Source: Stagonosporopsis chrysanthemi
Lineage: Eukaryota; Ascomycota; Dothideomycetes; Pleosporales; Didymellaceae
Direction of reading: 5' to 3'
DNA length: 55,774 bases
Assembly: GCA_022560025.1 (NCBI GenBank)
Contig: JAFISE010000168.1
Location: 9,942-65,715, forward strand
Shown here piece after piece: positions 11,101 through 22,397 of the stretch (its first letter is position 1; the number at the start of each line of letters is the position of its first letter). A program made the position numbers and the translations under genes. The notes under the pieces were generated by a model that searched no databases, was not told the origin of the DNA, and saw only the letters and a program-made list of their open reading frames with translations.

Positions 11101-12910
11101 GGATGTCCCGGATGTGGTGGGCAATCTTGGAGGGTGATTCGATTGGCGTCTGCTCTCGAGGAGATCGATGCTGAGGCGGAGTGCAAGTTGAGCCGTTGAG
11201 AGAAGCTCTGGTCTGCACAATTGGCTTATCTGGAGACAACATCGCACTCACGCCTTGTGGGGGAGGAAAAGACTGATGCAAGATCCTTGCAGCAGCCTTA
11301 CCGTGGTCGAGTGTTTTGTTCCTGGCAGGAGACGGTGCTGTCTGGGAGCCTCCAAATGCTTGAAATCGTTGTGAAGATGAGTGCCACTTCGAATGAGCAG
11401 AAGAAACATCATGCAACGACTCTACTCTTTCCGATGCAGCCAGAAACTCTTCTTCAGGGATTGAAGGTCCCCAGGTTGAAGAGCCGTCAAGGCCCTGCGA
11501 AGACGAGCTCGAAGGCTCCGCCCACCTCTCCAATGCCGCAGCTTCTTCAGCAAGCTTTGCATCAATGCTCTTGAAGTGGTCGTTATAGAGTGAGTGGATA
11601 GTAGTTGAACTGTTTCTGGCTGTGAACACAGAAGGCACTTCTGTACGCCCAGCATCTGATGTGAAGGATGTATTCGCAGTATCCGCTTCAGTCTGTTGGG
11701 AGGACGACACTGTGTTGAAAGATGTGTTGACTGTCGACTGAGATGCGGACAAGGCGGTGAAAGAGCGTGACTTCTCCACGGACGATTTCCTGAAGACGGA
11801 CGGAGCAGGCTTCACAGTACTTGGCAGCTGTGGCTTGCGGAAAGGCTGTTCACCTTGCACGGTTTTTGTCAACTTCTTTGACTTCCCATATTCAGAGGAG
11901 CTATCAGACGGTCGCTTCTGAGATGTGCCTGACAGGGAGAGGAGAGCACTTGCCTCGACTCTTCTTATCGCTGATTTAGAGGTCACTGATGGTGACGGTG
12001 ACCGGGACGGCTCTCGTGGTGGTGGTGGGGTCACGAAATCATATTCATCTTCGTCCGTCGAAGACCCAGGATCGGGAACAGCTTCGAGCGGAGTCGTCGT
12101 TGCATCAAGAACATAGCCGTCAAACAAGCCTCTTGATCGGGGTGTGTCCTCTACTGCTGTGATCCGTTAGCATCAGGCCAGATGGTTGGCGCCGTGCATC
12201 TCGATACACTGAGTAGTTTCAATTAGCGATGTGAGATGAGAACGCTGTGCCTCCAAGTGATTTGTGACATCAGATCGAGGTATAGCATCATAGTGTGAGA
12301 ATAGAAAGCGCAAGTCGAAAAATCAGCATCCAGGTTAGGGTCTGCGCTGACTCAAACATGACATTTCATGTTAGCGAGGTAGCAGCGCAGTGCTTTGGCG
12401 GTAATATCGATGCGCTACGTGCGGTCGCATGTTCTTGTAAACCACAAAAGCGCACTTACATGGTTGAGGCGCCTCAAAGTCCTTCCGCACTGTAGCTTTG
12501 GCACGGATCGTCGTGCCTGAGCCTGAGTCTGGCGACCCTTCTTGCGCTTTGCGTCGGAGCAACTTCAGCAGCACATCTGCATATCGGTCGCTCTCGGTAA
12601 TATCTTCTTCGAGAATGGCAAACGTCTTGATTGCGTTGTCGAGAACTGTCGATGAAGAATAGTAAAAGCGCCGTATTTGTTGTTTCAGTTTCTCCACTGT
12701 AGTGCTCTCATTGTGGGCGGGCGACCTCCAATCACTGCCAAGGTTGAAATCAAATTCATATCGTTCTTCCAGCGAGCGAAGGAGAGCATCGAGGCCCTCG
12801 CCATTCTTCCGCGGCGTCGACGGTGGTAGCGAAGCGGGAGCGGCTGCCGAACGCTGGCCCGCGCCATTCCCAGCGTTGCCTGGTGGGTTTAGGCGGGGTG
12901 AGTGCCGCAT
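8177..12910 (-). CDS. RNA-dependent RNA polymerase (QDE-1/SAD-1 family)
   Basis: This enzyme makes double-stranded RNA from aberrant or transposon transcripts for Dicer, in quelling or meiotic silencing. Exon 1 is 12910-12460 and exon 2 is 12156-8177. The intron (12459-12157, 303 bp) has a GTAAGT donor, a GCTAAC branch site and a CACAG acceptor, and it keeps the frame, giving 1,476 residues, comparable to known fungal RdRPs. The catalytic loop DYDGD is at 9290-9304, inside GGDYDGDIFWLCW. The ~450-residue N-terminal part is Ser/Thr-rich and probably disordered; the C-terminus ends in an Asp run encoded by a GTCATC-type repeat. The first ATG in frame is 12910; an additional upstream exon cannot be excluded. 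The 303-bp intron is long for this genome and could hide a small exon. I cannot assign it to the qde-1, sad-1 or third paralogue clade without a tree. Confidence 0.93.
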
Positions 12911-13626
12911 GACCACAAAGCCATGCAGGCGACAGAAAATGAGCCGATTCCAAGAGAGGCCAACGGTTCAGCAAAAATATGGTGCGTTGAGGAAGACAAG
13001 GAGGATTTGCAAGAGCAAACACAATGCCTGAGGCTCCTGGTCACGGCAGGTACGCATGGGCCAGCTGCAAACGCGCTCCTTCCACGCGCGTGAGCACGTG
13101 CGACAACACTTCACTGCATGGATGCAGGGCCTACACGAGACAAAGCGTCTGGGCAGCGCTTGCATCGTACTTCTGTCATCAATTGCTTGACACTTTGAGT
13201 GCGTCGTTGCCAGAGCAGAAATTGGGTCAACATTGTTCTGCAGTCCATCGATTGGTTCGTCTGCGGCCCAAACAATACATAAGCGGAGCATATGCAGTGC
13301 TGTAGCCGCCGAGGCGCAACGAACGACATCTGCAATCCTAGAATAGGTACTTGGGCGCTTGAAGTCGTGAGAGCACCACCCTGAGCGCTGTGCAATGCAG
13401 CTCTTTGCGTTCTGCAGTCCAGGAGACCAGTACGAATCAGTGGTCCCTGTCTAAAGTCGAAATCACAGCAAGTTGGGTCTGTATGATTGCCGCAGTGGCT
13501 GTGGGTCGTCTAGATTCGTGTCTTTTTTGTCGCACTATGGCGCATATTCGATCATGCAATAGGTATTCGTAAATCAATGAACCAATCAAACCCCACTCCT
13601 CCACACAGAATCCTCAGCGAGAGAGT
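12911..13626. other. Intergenic region, RdRP promoter side
   Basis: About 700 bp lie between the RdRP start and the TCTP stop (both on the minus strand). It must hold the RdRP promoter and the TCTP 3' UTR. Short open frames on both strands lack domains. Confidence 0.55.
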
Positions 13627-14371
13627 TTAAACCTTCATCTCGGTGAGACCGTGCTTCCAGACGGTAACGTAGGGAGTGACGCCATCCTCACGGTAGTTGA
13701 GGAGGACGATCATGCCGTCGGGGTTCATGGACTCGCCAGTGAGGAACTCGTAGTCCTTGAAGTTGGCAACAATCTTCTTGGCGTAACCGGCAGCACCCTT
13801 CTCGAAAGCAGAGATCTCCTCGGCAGAGGCACCCTTCTCCTGGAGCTTGGCCTTGACGGACTTCATGTAGCCTGTTGGCATTAGTAACAGGTTGGCGGTC
13901 GATGAAAGGACTGATACTTACCCTTGAGGTAGGTCAGATAACCCTTCTTGTCGAAACCGGTCTCGTTCAGGCGGAAAGAGTAGACGACATCGATCTTCTG
14001 CTCAGCGTTGTCCTCAGTACCCTCCTCGGCCTCCTCAGCAGAGGCGTTGGCACCCGTGTCTGCGCCGTGTTAGCACCTCGCATATGAGTAACGGTGTTTT
14101 GCGGGGCAAGGCGTACCGAACGTCTCACCACCAATGGTGATCTTCTTGCAGTCGGCCTCGTAGACGACATCGTCAATGAGCTTGAGGTCGTAGGAGTCGG
14201 AGATGATCTCGTCGTCGGTGATGATGTCCTGGAGCCCGTGTCAGTGGAATGTGCCTGGCGAAACCAGTGCAGGAGTGCGGGACATGCTGGCGCCCAGAAG
14301 ATGAAGGCGGGGCTGTCGCGCAGTCATGTCGTCGCGCAGCAGCGGGCTAAACGCACCTTGAAAATGATCAT
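13627..14371 (-). CDS. TCTP: Translationally controlled tumour protein (TCTP)
   Basis: This small, abundant cytosolic protein is linked to translation, growth signalling and microtubule binding. Four exons were reconstructed: 14371-14357 (five codons, MIIFK), 14228-14117, 14059-13922 and 13871-13627. Introns have GTGCGT, GTACGC and GTAAGT donors, and frames join exactly, giving 169 residues, the family norm. Family signatures are visible: the start MIIFKDIITDDEI, IGGETFD in the N-terminal half, and YREDGVTPYVTVWKHGL near the C-terminus. The acidic loop after IGGETFD is present. The first exon is only 15 nt, so automatic annotation may miss it. It is divergent from SUR2, with 564 bp between starts. 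The dense introns at the 5' end fit a highly expressed gene. Confidence 0.95.
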
Positions 14372-14935
14372 GGTGGCGGTTGTGAGGGCGTGAAAGGGAG
14401 AAGTGAGTGGAAACTGTGAGGTGTGAAGGGGAGAGCTTTGTTTTCTGCTTCCTCGGGGTGCAATTCTTTGGTGGGGTTGAAAAGCTATGCCTCTTTCGGC
14501 GGCTAGCCCGTTTCTCGACTAAGCCCAGACGAGCCGGTGCGGGTTGTCGGTTTGCCTGGTGGCGAGGCAGGCGAAGCGGCCGAAGGCCGAAGACAGGCCA
14601 TGCGCGGCGCCATCGGGACTCGGGCAGTCGATGGAATCATGATGCCGTCTGCACCTGTTTTCAGCGCCGCCAGCACCACTCTCACACGACCCGGCCCCAA
14701 CGCTGCTCTGCCCACCTCTGCCTCTCCTTTCGAGCCCTGAACCTGCAACCGCCCCGCCAGCGTGCCCCCGACTTCTGCTCGCGACGCCCTTCCCCTGATT
14801 TTCCAGCTCCGCGACATCCGAGAGCGCGCAATATCATTGTCCTGCGCCCTGCTGCAGCACCAACAATCCTCCCCGCCCGCCTTCGCGCCTCCGCACCACA
14901 CGCCGCATAGCTCGCCAACACATACCACCGCCGCC
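14372..14935. promoter_or_regulatory. Divergent promoter region, TCTP / SUR2
   Basis: 564 bp separate two divergent start codons. The SUR2 side is a C-rich leader with poly-pyrimidine stretches from about 14,690 to the ATG. No clear TATA box was found. Confidence 0.5.
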
Positions 14936-16242
14936 ATGGCGAGCAACACCACCTCCTACGACCTGCCCCCGCTGCCCGCATACTCCCTTGAGCCTCTCAC
15001 ACCTCTCGTCTCCTGGACCTCAGACGCCGCCATCCAGACAGCCCTGCCAATTATCGCGTACTGGGCCGTCTCCCTGATCTTCCACTTCATCGACGTCTAC
15101 GACTTGTTCGAAAGGTACCGCCTGCACACTCCCGCCGAAGTGCTGAAGCGGAACCATGTCACGCGATGGGAGGTGTTTCGAGACGTGGTCCTGCAGCAGG
15201 TCATCCAGTCGATAGCCATGATGGGTCTCTCCTACTACGACGACGCCCTCACAACCGGCACCGCAGAGTACGATGTAGCCTGGTATGCGCAGAAGCTGCG
15301 TCTCGTCCAGCGAGCCATTCCATTCGTCCTCTCGACTGTTGGCCTGAACCCCACCGCGCTGGCCTCCAAGCTGTCTGCAGCACAGCCAACCTTGGCAGCC
15401 GTTGTTGCTGGAGGTCGGTACCCTGGCCTGCCTGCCTTTGCCTCGTGGGAGCTCAGCACGGCCTCTTTCCTCTACTGGTACGCAGTGCCCACGGTCCAAT
15501 TCATCGCTGCCATCGTCATCATCGATGCCTGGGAGTACATGCTGCACCGCGCCATGCACATGAACAAGTGGCTTTATGGTAAGTAGTCCGCGTTGTTGGA
15601 GCTGGGATGCCACAGCTGACCCCACCAGTAACCTTCCACTCGCGCCACCACCGCCTCTACGTTCCCTACGCTTACGGCGCTCTGTACAACCACCCCCTCG
15701 AGGGTTTCGCTCTCGACACGCTCGGCGGCGGCCTCGGGTACCTGCTTACAGGAATGACGATGCGACAGTCCATGTGGTTCTTCACTGGATCGACCATCAA
15801 GACAGTGCTTGATCACAGTGGTTACGCGTTCCCCTATGACCCGATTCACTTTATCTTCCCTAACAATGCCGCCTACCACGATATTCACCACCAGAGCTGG
15901 GGCATCAAAACTAACTTCTCGCAACCCTTCTTCGTATACCTCGATCGTCTTGGCGGGACCATGTACAAGGGCGACACTGCCTCCAAATATGAGCGCGCGC
16001 GTCGCACTGCCCAGGAGAAGTTTGACCAAGAGAAGGAGAACGAGCTCAACGCGGTGTTGGCAGACGCTACTTCAAGTGACGAGAGCCTGCGGGCACATGG
16101 AGCCTCCACGCCGCGCATCTCGCGCAAGAAGGCGTCGAGCATCTCGTCTTCAGCGGGGAACTTCAAAGATTTGACAAACAAAGTAAACCAGAATCTGCAC
16201 GGCAGGGGAGCAGGCGTCCTCCGGGCCGAGAGTTCACGTTAG
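14936..16242 (+). CDS. SUR2: Sphinganine C4-hydroxylase (SUR2-type)
   Basis: This ER membrane di-iron enzyme hydroxylates C4 of sphinganine to make phytosphingosine for ceramides. Exon 1 is 14936-15578 and exon 2 is 15629-16242. The 50-bp intron (GTAAGT donor, GCTGAC branch, CCAG acceptor) interrupts the conserved region just after the first histidine box; the product has 418 residues. The three histidine boxes of the fatty-acid hydroxylase superfamily are HRAMH, HSRHH and HDIHH. Around them are the SUR2-like blocks YVPYAYGALYNHPLEGF and HQSWGIKTNF. Hydrophobic segments lie near residues 34-56 and 180-205. The C-terminal ~90 residues are charged and Ser-rich, probably cytosolic. ATG 14936 is in a perfect GCCGCCATGG context. 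Identification is strong. Confidence 0.95.
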
Positions 16243-16960
16243 ACGACGCCCTTTATCGCTGTTTTGCATGTATGCAATTTGCGACAATTAATGTATAGTT
16301 ACCGGCACGCCACCTCACCTTCAACTGTATCACTTCATTCAACATTTCTTCAACATTTTCTACCTTGCCCGGCGTGGCATTTTGGGACCTTTTGCACGTG
16401 GCTATAAGCCCGGTGTTAGCTTCAGGGGTTCTACGAGGGCGCGATTTGGCGCACTGGCGATTGGATCACGATAATCAATCGAATTCTTCTGTTTATTATC
16501 AATAACACAGGGTTTTTGCGTGAATTCGAATTTGGTTGTGTACACTGGTCGTGCTAATCGATGCCAGGTTCTGCCCAGAGACGTTGATTGGAAAGTGAGA
16601 CATCGACCATCTTCTCACCTCACACCTCAAATCGTAGTGACGCAGGCACGATCAACCGACTGGCTGGAACGAATGAGACTGTTCACAAAGTTCTCTGTAT
16701 ATCGTGCCTGCATACGAACTGGTTTCATGCCATCTCAGACGCCTACTCCAGCTCACAATGCAGGCTCCGGTGCCATTGTGTTGACAACGGGTCGACACAA
16801 TGTCTCATCTGACCATCGCTGTATAAAAGAACTCAATGTTCTTTGACCGACCCTGCAAACAAAGATCAAAAGCCCACCTGGGTTCAAGGTGCACAGTACA
16901 GGAAAACGCTCTTTTCAAGTACCAATTTATCCACACAGGGTGTGTGACAGGTCAGTCATT
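16243..16960. other. Intergenic region, no gene seen
   Basis: This region is moderately A+T-rich just after SUR2 (16,250-16,560) and then unremarkable. The short frames have no recognisable features. It contains the SUR2 3' end and presumably the promoter of the gene at 16,961. Confidence 0.5.
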
Positions 16961-18163
16961 ATGCCTATCTCATTTCGACGAATGGAAACACGGTGTCTGC
17001 ACGGCTCAGAGATCAAACAGATAGTGCTCGTTCTGCGCAACGACATCGACCGCCCCGTAGGTCCTGGAGACTCCCGCTACGAGAAGGCTACCCAATGCGC
17101 CATCAAGAGACTTCCCCGTCGCCTTCGATCAACACTCCTGTCATCGCACGGGCTTCTCTGTCACACTCACAAGGGGCTAGATGTCCATCTCATTGATGAC
17201 ATTTGGGCATGGCTCAAGTTCGAGCTGGAAGTTGCCGTCGGGCGATTCGTGTATCCACTTGTGATGACTGATGTTCTCTCCAAAGCAGACGAATACCGAG
17301 TTCGCCAGTTGGAGCCAGTTGTGGAGATGTTCGTACCCGCGTGGACACTCGCTGCGTCTGCCCCACCTGGCAAACAACCCATCGACACTGGGTCCAAATG
17401 GGCATTTCAGCAGAACGGCTGCCCGGCATGCATGCTTGCACGCATCGGCTCAGACGAGACCGCACTGTTCGCGCTCTTCGCAGGCATGTACGGCCATCTG
17501 CAGCCGCGCAGTAGCGGCCAAAAGGGTGTAGAGAAGATCAAAAGCAAGCGACTGCGTTTCATACACTACTGGATGTGCACACACCCAAACGGCGACCAAG
17601 CAGCACAAGAAGCATACGATCTCGGCATGAAGCTGAAAGCCTTGCGACCAGATGCCAAAACCTCGCTTCGACGAACCGGCCAGCCTACCCATTACCCCCG
17701 CGACAGCCTCGACGAGCCACCCGCCACTACGCGCCACTGCTTGGACGACCCACCAGCCGTCGCAGTCGACCTCTCGACCCCATACAATCCCAAAGAGTGG
17801 CTCACCCCCGCCTCCCCCATTACAGTACCCCATCACCACTCCCCAGCGCCTTGCACACCCCCTCTTCTCGCTCACGCGCACGCTGTCCACACCCCACGAC
17901 TCACCGTGCCCGTCCCGCCTTCACCTCCACCCACCTCGCGCTCCACCCTCGCCCCCCTCCCCTCCTCCTCCTCATGCGTGACCTCCATCGCGTCCTACAA
18001 TCACCCCCGCCTTCGCAACAGCACCAGCATTAATCCACCAGTCCGCCCCCCTCGCGGTCATGATCCCATGGAGACGCTGGAGGAGCGGGTGGATCGGTAT
18101 CGGAAGTTGATGGGTGCTTATGATGGAGGGACGAGGGTTGGGTTGTTGGGTGCTGATGGCTAG
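16961..18163 (+). CDS. Hypothetical protein with CPxC motif
   Basis: This intronless frame of 400 residues starts at ATG 16961 (MPISFRRMETR); it is open a further 24 codons upstream. Residues ~10-235 look globular, with well-spaced hydrophobics and Trp (DDIWAWLKFELE) and a GCPACMLARIG segment that could be a metal-binding or structural Cys pair. Residues ~255-370 are Pro/Ser/Thr-rich and low complexity; a final charged stretch (METLEERVDRYRKL) may be helical. I do not recognise a family. The globular half has the feel of the lineage-restricted proteins common in dothideomycete genomes. The Pro-rich tail overlaps C-rich sequence, so frame quality there is less certain. Confidence 0.6.
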   Translation: MPISFRRMETRCLHGSEIKQIVLVLRNDIDRPVGPGDSRYEKATQCAIKRLPRRLRSTLLSSHGLLCHTHKGLDVHLIDDIWAWLKFELEVAVGRFVYPLVMTDVLSKADEYRVRQLEPVVEMFVPAWTLAASAPPGKQPIDTGSKWAFQQNGCPACMLARIGSDETALFALFAGMYGHLQPRSSGQKGVEKIKSKRLRFIHYWMCTHPNGDQAAQEAYDLGMKLKALRPDAKTSLRRTGQPTHYPRDSLDEPPATTRHCLDDPPAVAVDLSTPYNPKEWLTPASPITVPHHHSPAPCTPPLLAHAHAVHTPRLTVPVPPSPPPTSRSTLAPLPSSSSCVTSIASYNHPRLRNSTSINPPVRPPRGHDPMETLEERVDRYRKLMGAYDGGTRVGLLGADG

Positions 18164-18665
18164 GAGGGAGGGGGTGGAGGGGTAGCGTGGGAGGGGAGGG
18201 TGTTGCCGAGGCCGGGGAGGGGGAGCGTGTATAAGGGGTTTGGGGAAGAGCGTGGGGATGGGGTTGGGGATGGGAATTGGGAAAGATGAGGATGAGGAGG
18301 AGGAGGAGGTTGTGATGCCTCTTTTTGTGCGAGAGCGAGGTGTGCGAGTGATTGCATCTTCATGTTAGCGTGTACCCTTTAGTCGTGAGATGCTTTTTCT
18401 ACAGCCCTTGCTTCGATTGTCTCGGCTCGACGTTCTGCTTTGTAGGTTTGTCAATTATTAGCAAAGCACATACGACAACCATGCGGCTCTCTTTCACCTC
18501 TCGGCCGTTGTTAGAGGGCCTACTCTGATTCACGAGTGAATCGGCCTTAGCATATGGGGTCGCCTGCCTTCACCTACATTAGCTTTCTTTTGGTCACAAA
18601 ATTTCTCCCTCTTCGCTTCTTCCCCACGACCGATACCAACAAAGTCGCTCTATCACATCGCGGTC

Positions 18666-19510
18666 ATGGCGGGAACCATAGGCGCAAAGATACGCGCTGC
18701 TAAGCAAGCAATTGCGAGCAGTTCCTCGAACAAGAACATTCGCTACCCACTCGAGAGCGCTTCCGAGTAAGTGCTGCTTTACTACCTGCTTGAATGAACT
18801 CTGAATTTGCCAGGTACAACTCTGCCACTATCTCTGTTATAGTAGGTAAAGACAGAAAGATCTTTCACATCCACGAGGCTCAACTCGTCTCTTCCTCAGA
18901 GTTTTTCAAGAACGCACTCCAGAACGACTGGATAGCGAAAACCGATCGTACCATTGCTCTTCCTGACCATAAATCGGAGACCTTTTGTGTTTATTCTGAG
19001 TGGCTGTATACCGGTCGTGTGTGCACAAGTATGCCTCATGCGGAGAGCCTTGCAAAGCTGAATCTGCATGGTGAGATTCGGGAACCGGAATGTACTCTTC
19101 TCGGCTTTTGCTATGCTCTTGGTGGCTACTTGCTAGACACCGCCTTCAAGGACAACATAATCGACGCAATGATCGAAAAAATGGCCCAGAAAAATACCCG
19201 CTACATGAGTCTGCCAAAAATGGTGTACGCTAACAGTCGGCTCGACTCTCCGCACCGCAAGCTCGCCCTCGATCTCGCAGTCAAGTCCTGGACACCTGAG
19301 ATTTTCGATTCTGTGGCAGAGAGAGACTTTCCTATGGATTTTCTGACGGACCTTCTCAAGAGCGTCGCGGCAGTGATGCGTGTTGGACTTGCACAACAAC
19401 AAGTGCATGACTTCCTCAAGGACATCTGCGCCTGCACGTACCACGAGCACACCATCGACTTGACACCCTGCTACAAGCTCAAGCTTGATCGTCTGCACAG
19501 CCCAAGGTAG
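18666..19510 (+). CDS. BTB/POZ domain protein
   Basis: Exon 1 is 18666-18766 and exon 2 starts at 18814; the 47-bp intron (GTAAGT ... GCCAG) joins in frame. The product has 265 residues. The BTB/POZ fold is suggested by SATISVIVGKDRKIFHIHEA, then SSEFFKNAL and WLYTGRV, the usual order of strand B1, helix A2 and the B4/B5 region. Many fungal BTB-only proteins of this size may serve as Cullin-3 adaptors or scaffolds, but the partner is unknown. The end is ambiguous. The frame stops at 19508-19510 right on a GTAGGT that could be a donor; splicing to an acceptor at about 19,551 would replace the last residue with a short SSF tail. Confidence 0.8.
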
Positions 19511-20093
19511 GTCTTGTGTAGCTGCTCATGAAATCCGCACTCACTTCAACTAGCTCTTTCTGAGGTCCAAAGAATTGGAGTCCACCTATGATTGGCTCTT
19601 CTCCTTCAGGTGAAGATGTCTAGAGATACCTCCGAATAAATCAAGGCTAGGTAATCTCCTCCTCGTACTTCGTTCGAGTGCAAAGAAATGTTGTTTTGGT
19701 AATCATTGGACGGATAGAGCATTTCAAGGGTGGTTTGTGTACTAGCATAGCAAAGTGGCTTCTTCGCTCAATGGTACAAATTTGCTATCAGGCTGCACTG
19801 AAGAATTTCGACCTTTTCTTCGCCCACAAGCGTGTTGAGATGCATGACCAGCATTGTAGGCTTGTATGGGGTCAGGAACGCCAGTGGTGGTTGAGCCTAG
19901 CCTCGTGACTTCTGATTGGCTACTGCGCCACGCTCCGCCGCCTTACCAACCGGGCTGTGACGCCATGCTCGATAATTCTCCCACACCTCAACACCAACAC
20001 AGCGTATCGCCGACTAGTAGCTGCATGATGTTTTGGCCATACCCATGAGAGATTACGTCTTGTCCATCTACTCGCTCCCAATCAAATCACGCC
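19511..20093. other. Intergenic region, no gene seen
   Basis: 583 bp between two BTB-type genes on the same strand. No convincing open frame. It should contain the promoter of the 20,094 gene. Confidence 0.5.
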
Positions 20094-21446
20094 ATGTCCG
20101 GCGAGGATGACCTGCTGGTCATTGCCTCCAATGGCGATCTCATCCTCGATGTGTCGCAAGAAGAGAGCAGCCCGCAGTACTCCTACAGAGTGGACTCCAA
20201 GACTCTGCAGCAGAACTCCAGATACTTTGAGAATCTCCTGAGCGAACGCTTCAGCGAAGGTCAAAAGCTCGCCGCAGCACTTAAGGAACTCAACCTTGCG
20301 GGGCACGCGAGCCTTGTAGACGCACCTATAGAAAGCTTGCCACGCATACCAATCGTCAATGCTGGCCGGATTGCCATTTCCAAGGCTTCTTCGATACAAA
20401 ATCTGGTTGCAGATTTCCTGCGAGCCATCCACGGTGTCGACCTCGCCGTTCCTAATCCGCCTGTCTCGAATATCGCCAACCTAGCTGTCGTCGCCGATCG
20501 ATTCGATGCTGTTGACTGCGTAGCAAGATACGTACAGAAGAAGAAATTTCTGCAACTCGCCGAAGCGAAGTCGAAAGGGCGGGCGAGCCCGGCGCTGACG
20601 GAGGAACGTGTACGCCAAAAGCTACTAATCGGCCTGCTCCTCGATCACCCGCCGTGGGTAACACGCTATTCGAAATACCTGATCGTACGCGACTCGGTAC
20701 AGTGGCGCGCAGATGCGGAGGAGGATCACACAAAAGCATTGTGGTGGGACATACCGAATGGCTTGGAGGACGAGATGATACAGCGCCGAGAGTACAGTCT
20801 GGAGACCATCAACTCGCTTCAGGCACACTTCCTTAGGCTTTATACGTCCGGGGATCGACAGTGCAAGCTGGGCTATGACACGTCGCTGCAATGCGATTCT
20901 TTCCAGCTAGGCGAGATGATCCGCTTCTTCACCAAGATCGATACGTTGCGCATGCAGGGCAAGATCTACGACAATACCGAGCCAACGTACTACCAAGGCG
21001 ACATCGAACGCCTGCTGTCCACGCTGCGCCAGACTTCGAGCTACCAGATCGACAGTAACCACGCCCATTGTGGTCTTCGGGTTCGACTAATGCCTTTACT
21101 GGACATGTTGCAGGACCAGCTAGGACTCAGCAGTGGTAGTTCAGAAATCGGTGTCTGTGGCGAATGCTGGGCGAACAACCGTTCTGAGTATGCCTGGAGC
21201 CTAGCCAAACGTCCTGTATTGTGGACAGTCCCTCGGCATCTCCCAACTTCTCGAGCAGGCGCGACGAACGGTGTAGCAAAGAGGCAGCAAAGTATGCCTG
21301 GGGGGTGTCTAGGCAGGCATTTGGCAGTCAAGGACATGTTTATGGCTGTTGAAAAGAATTGGACGGATGCGAACGCTAGCGGTCCTGCACTGGGCTGGTC
21401 AAATATGAGCCTCAACCTAGATCCAAGAATCACTGGGAGACGGTGA
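20094..21446 (+). CDS. BTB/POZ-like hypothetical protein
   Basis: This intronless gene of 450 residues starts MSGEDDLLVIASNGDLILDV at ATG 20094. The start matches BTB-like proteins in which a short strand pair (ASNGDLILDV ... YSYRVDSKTL) precedes SRYFENLL, the equivalent of the BTB helix A2 region. This is followed by a helical middle (LAVVADRFDAVDCVARYV) as after BTB domains. The C-terminal third has a conserved-looking block, HCGLRVRLMPLLDML then VCGECW, typical of an uncharacterised fungal family. Function is unknown; scaffold or Cullin-3 adaptor is only a family-level inference. It is tandem with another BTB gene but not obviously its duplicate. Confidence 0.75.
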   Translation: MSGEDDLLVIASNGDLILDVSQEESSPQYSYRVDSKTLQQNSRYFENLLSERFSEGQKLAAALKELNLAGHASLVDAPIESLPRIPIVNAGRIAISKASSIQNLVADFLRAIHGVDLAVPNPPVSNIANLAVVADRFDAVDCVARYVQKKKFLQLAEAKSKGRASPALTEERVRQKLLIGLLLDHPPWVTRYSKYLIVRDSVQWRADAEEDHTKALWWDIPNGLEDEMIQRREYSLETINSLQAHFLRLYTSGDRQCKLGYDTSLQCDSFQLGEMIRFFTKIDTLRMQGKIYDNTEPTYYQGDIERLLSTLRQTSSYQIDSNHAHCGLRVRLMPLLDMLQDQLGLSSGSSEIGVCGECWANNRSEYAWSLAKRPVLWTVPRHLPTSRAGATNGVAKRQQSMPGGCLGRHLAVKDMFMAVEKNWTDANASGPALGWSNMSLNLDPRITGRR

Positions 21447-22397
21447 TGGTATGTAGAGCCTCGTCTTGGAGCCTGTTCATGTGCCATTGGATTCCTTGCT
21501 GGCCCTTAGGCTAATCTTGCCAAACGACATAGGGCTGAGATGGCAGTCATTATTTTGGTTAGTAGGGCTGAGCGACCTCCGACCTGAAGCTCCCTTGTAG
21601 CCTGAAATAGCGCCGGCGGCAAGGGAGTTGGTTTGAGGTTATTTTGAGCAGATGTCCGATACACCAGGAATGAGATATGGGACGTGATTGTATCTAGACG
21701 GTGCTGGCATAGGTCGTAAAACGGTTGAACCAGAGTACTGTGCATCATGAGACACGCGATCGCAGCATGGACCATTCCGCATGAGTTCATCGATGCAGTG
21801 CAATGGTTCATCTCTGGCAAGAGCCACGTTCCCTGCAGGTCACAGTACCCCGAGTTCTGATGCTCCACTTTCACGCCATATGTGCAATGGTGCATCGACG
21901 GTGTTATGTGAGTGGTCGGTTGGGTTGCGAATCGGACGCCGGCTTGCGCTGCGCCTCAACACAGCCTTGTTTAGCGACAAAAAGTGGGATTGCAGACTGA
22001 GGCACACAGCACAAATGTAAGGCACACCAGTGCATCGTGTGTATAGTTAAATTCTTCATGCCACAGAGGCCGATTGCGGCAGGTGAGGCCGCCATGGGAC
22101 GCTCGGCTGATACGAGGCAGAAAGGACGCACCTAAAGCAATGTAAGCCGAATGTGCATAGAGTTATAAGGAAGTCTTTGAACCACGGTAGTGAGCATCGC
22201 ACTCTCCCAAGACACTCGCCACTCTGGGACAAAGACATCATAGTTCTTACTGAGTAGCTTGGTCGCGTGCCGTTTGTTCCTGCCGCAAGCATATAAGCTC
22301 GTTTGCTCCCATCTCGATGGCCCAAGGCCTCCACTCTTGCATCTACAACAACCCTTACAGACTCGAACATCAGGAAATACATCGACCATACGCTTCG
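21447..22397. other. Intergenic region, no gene seen
   Basis: 950 bp with overlapping short frames on both strands (longest ~137 codons, minus strand 22,469-22,056) that lack domains or sensible splice partners. I do not call a gene. Confidence 0.5.
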
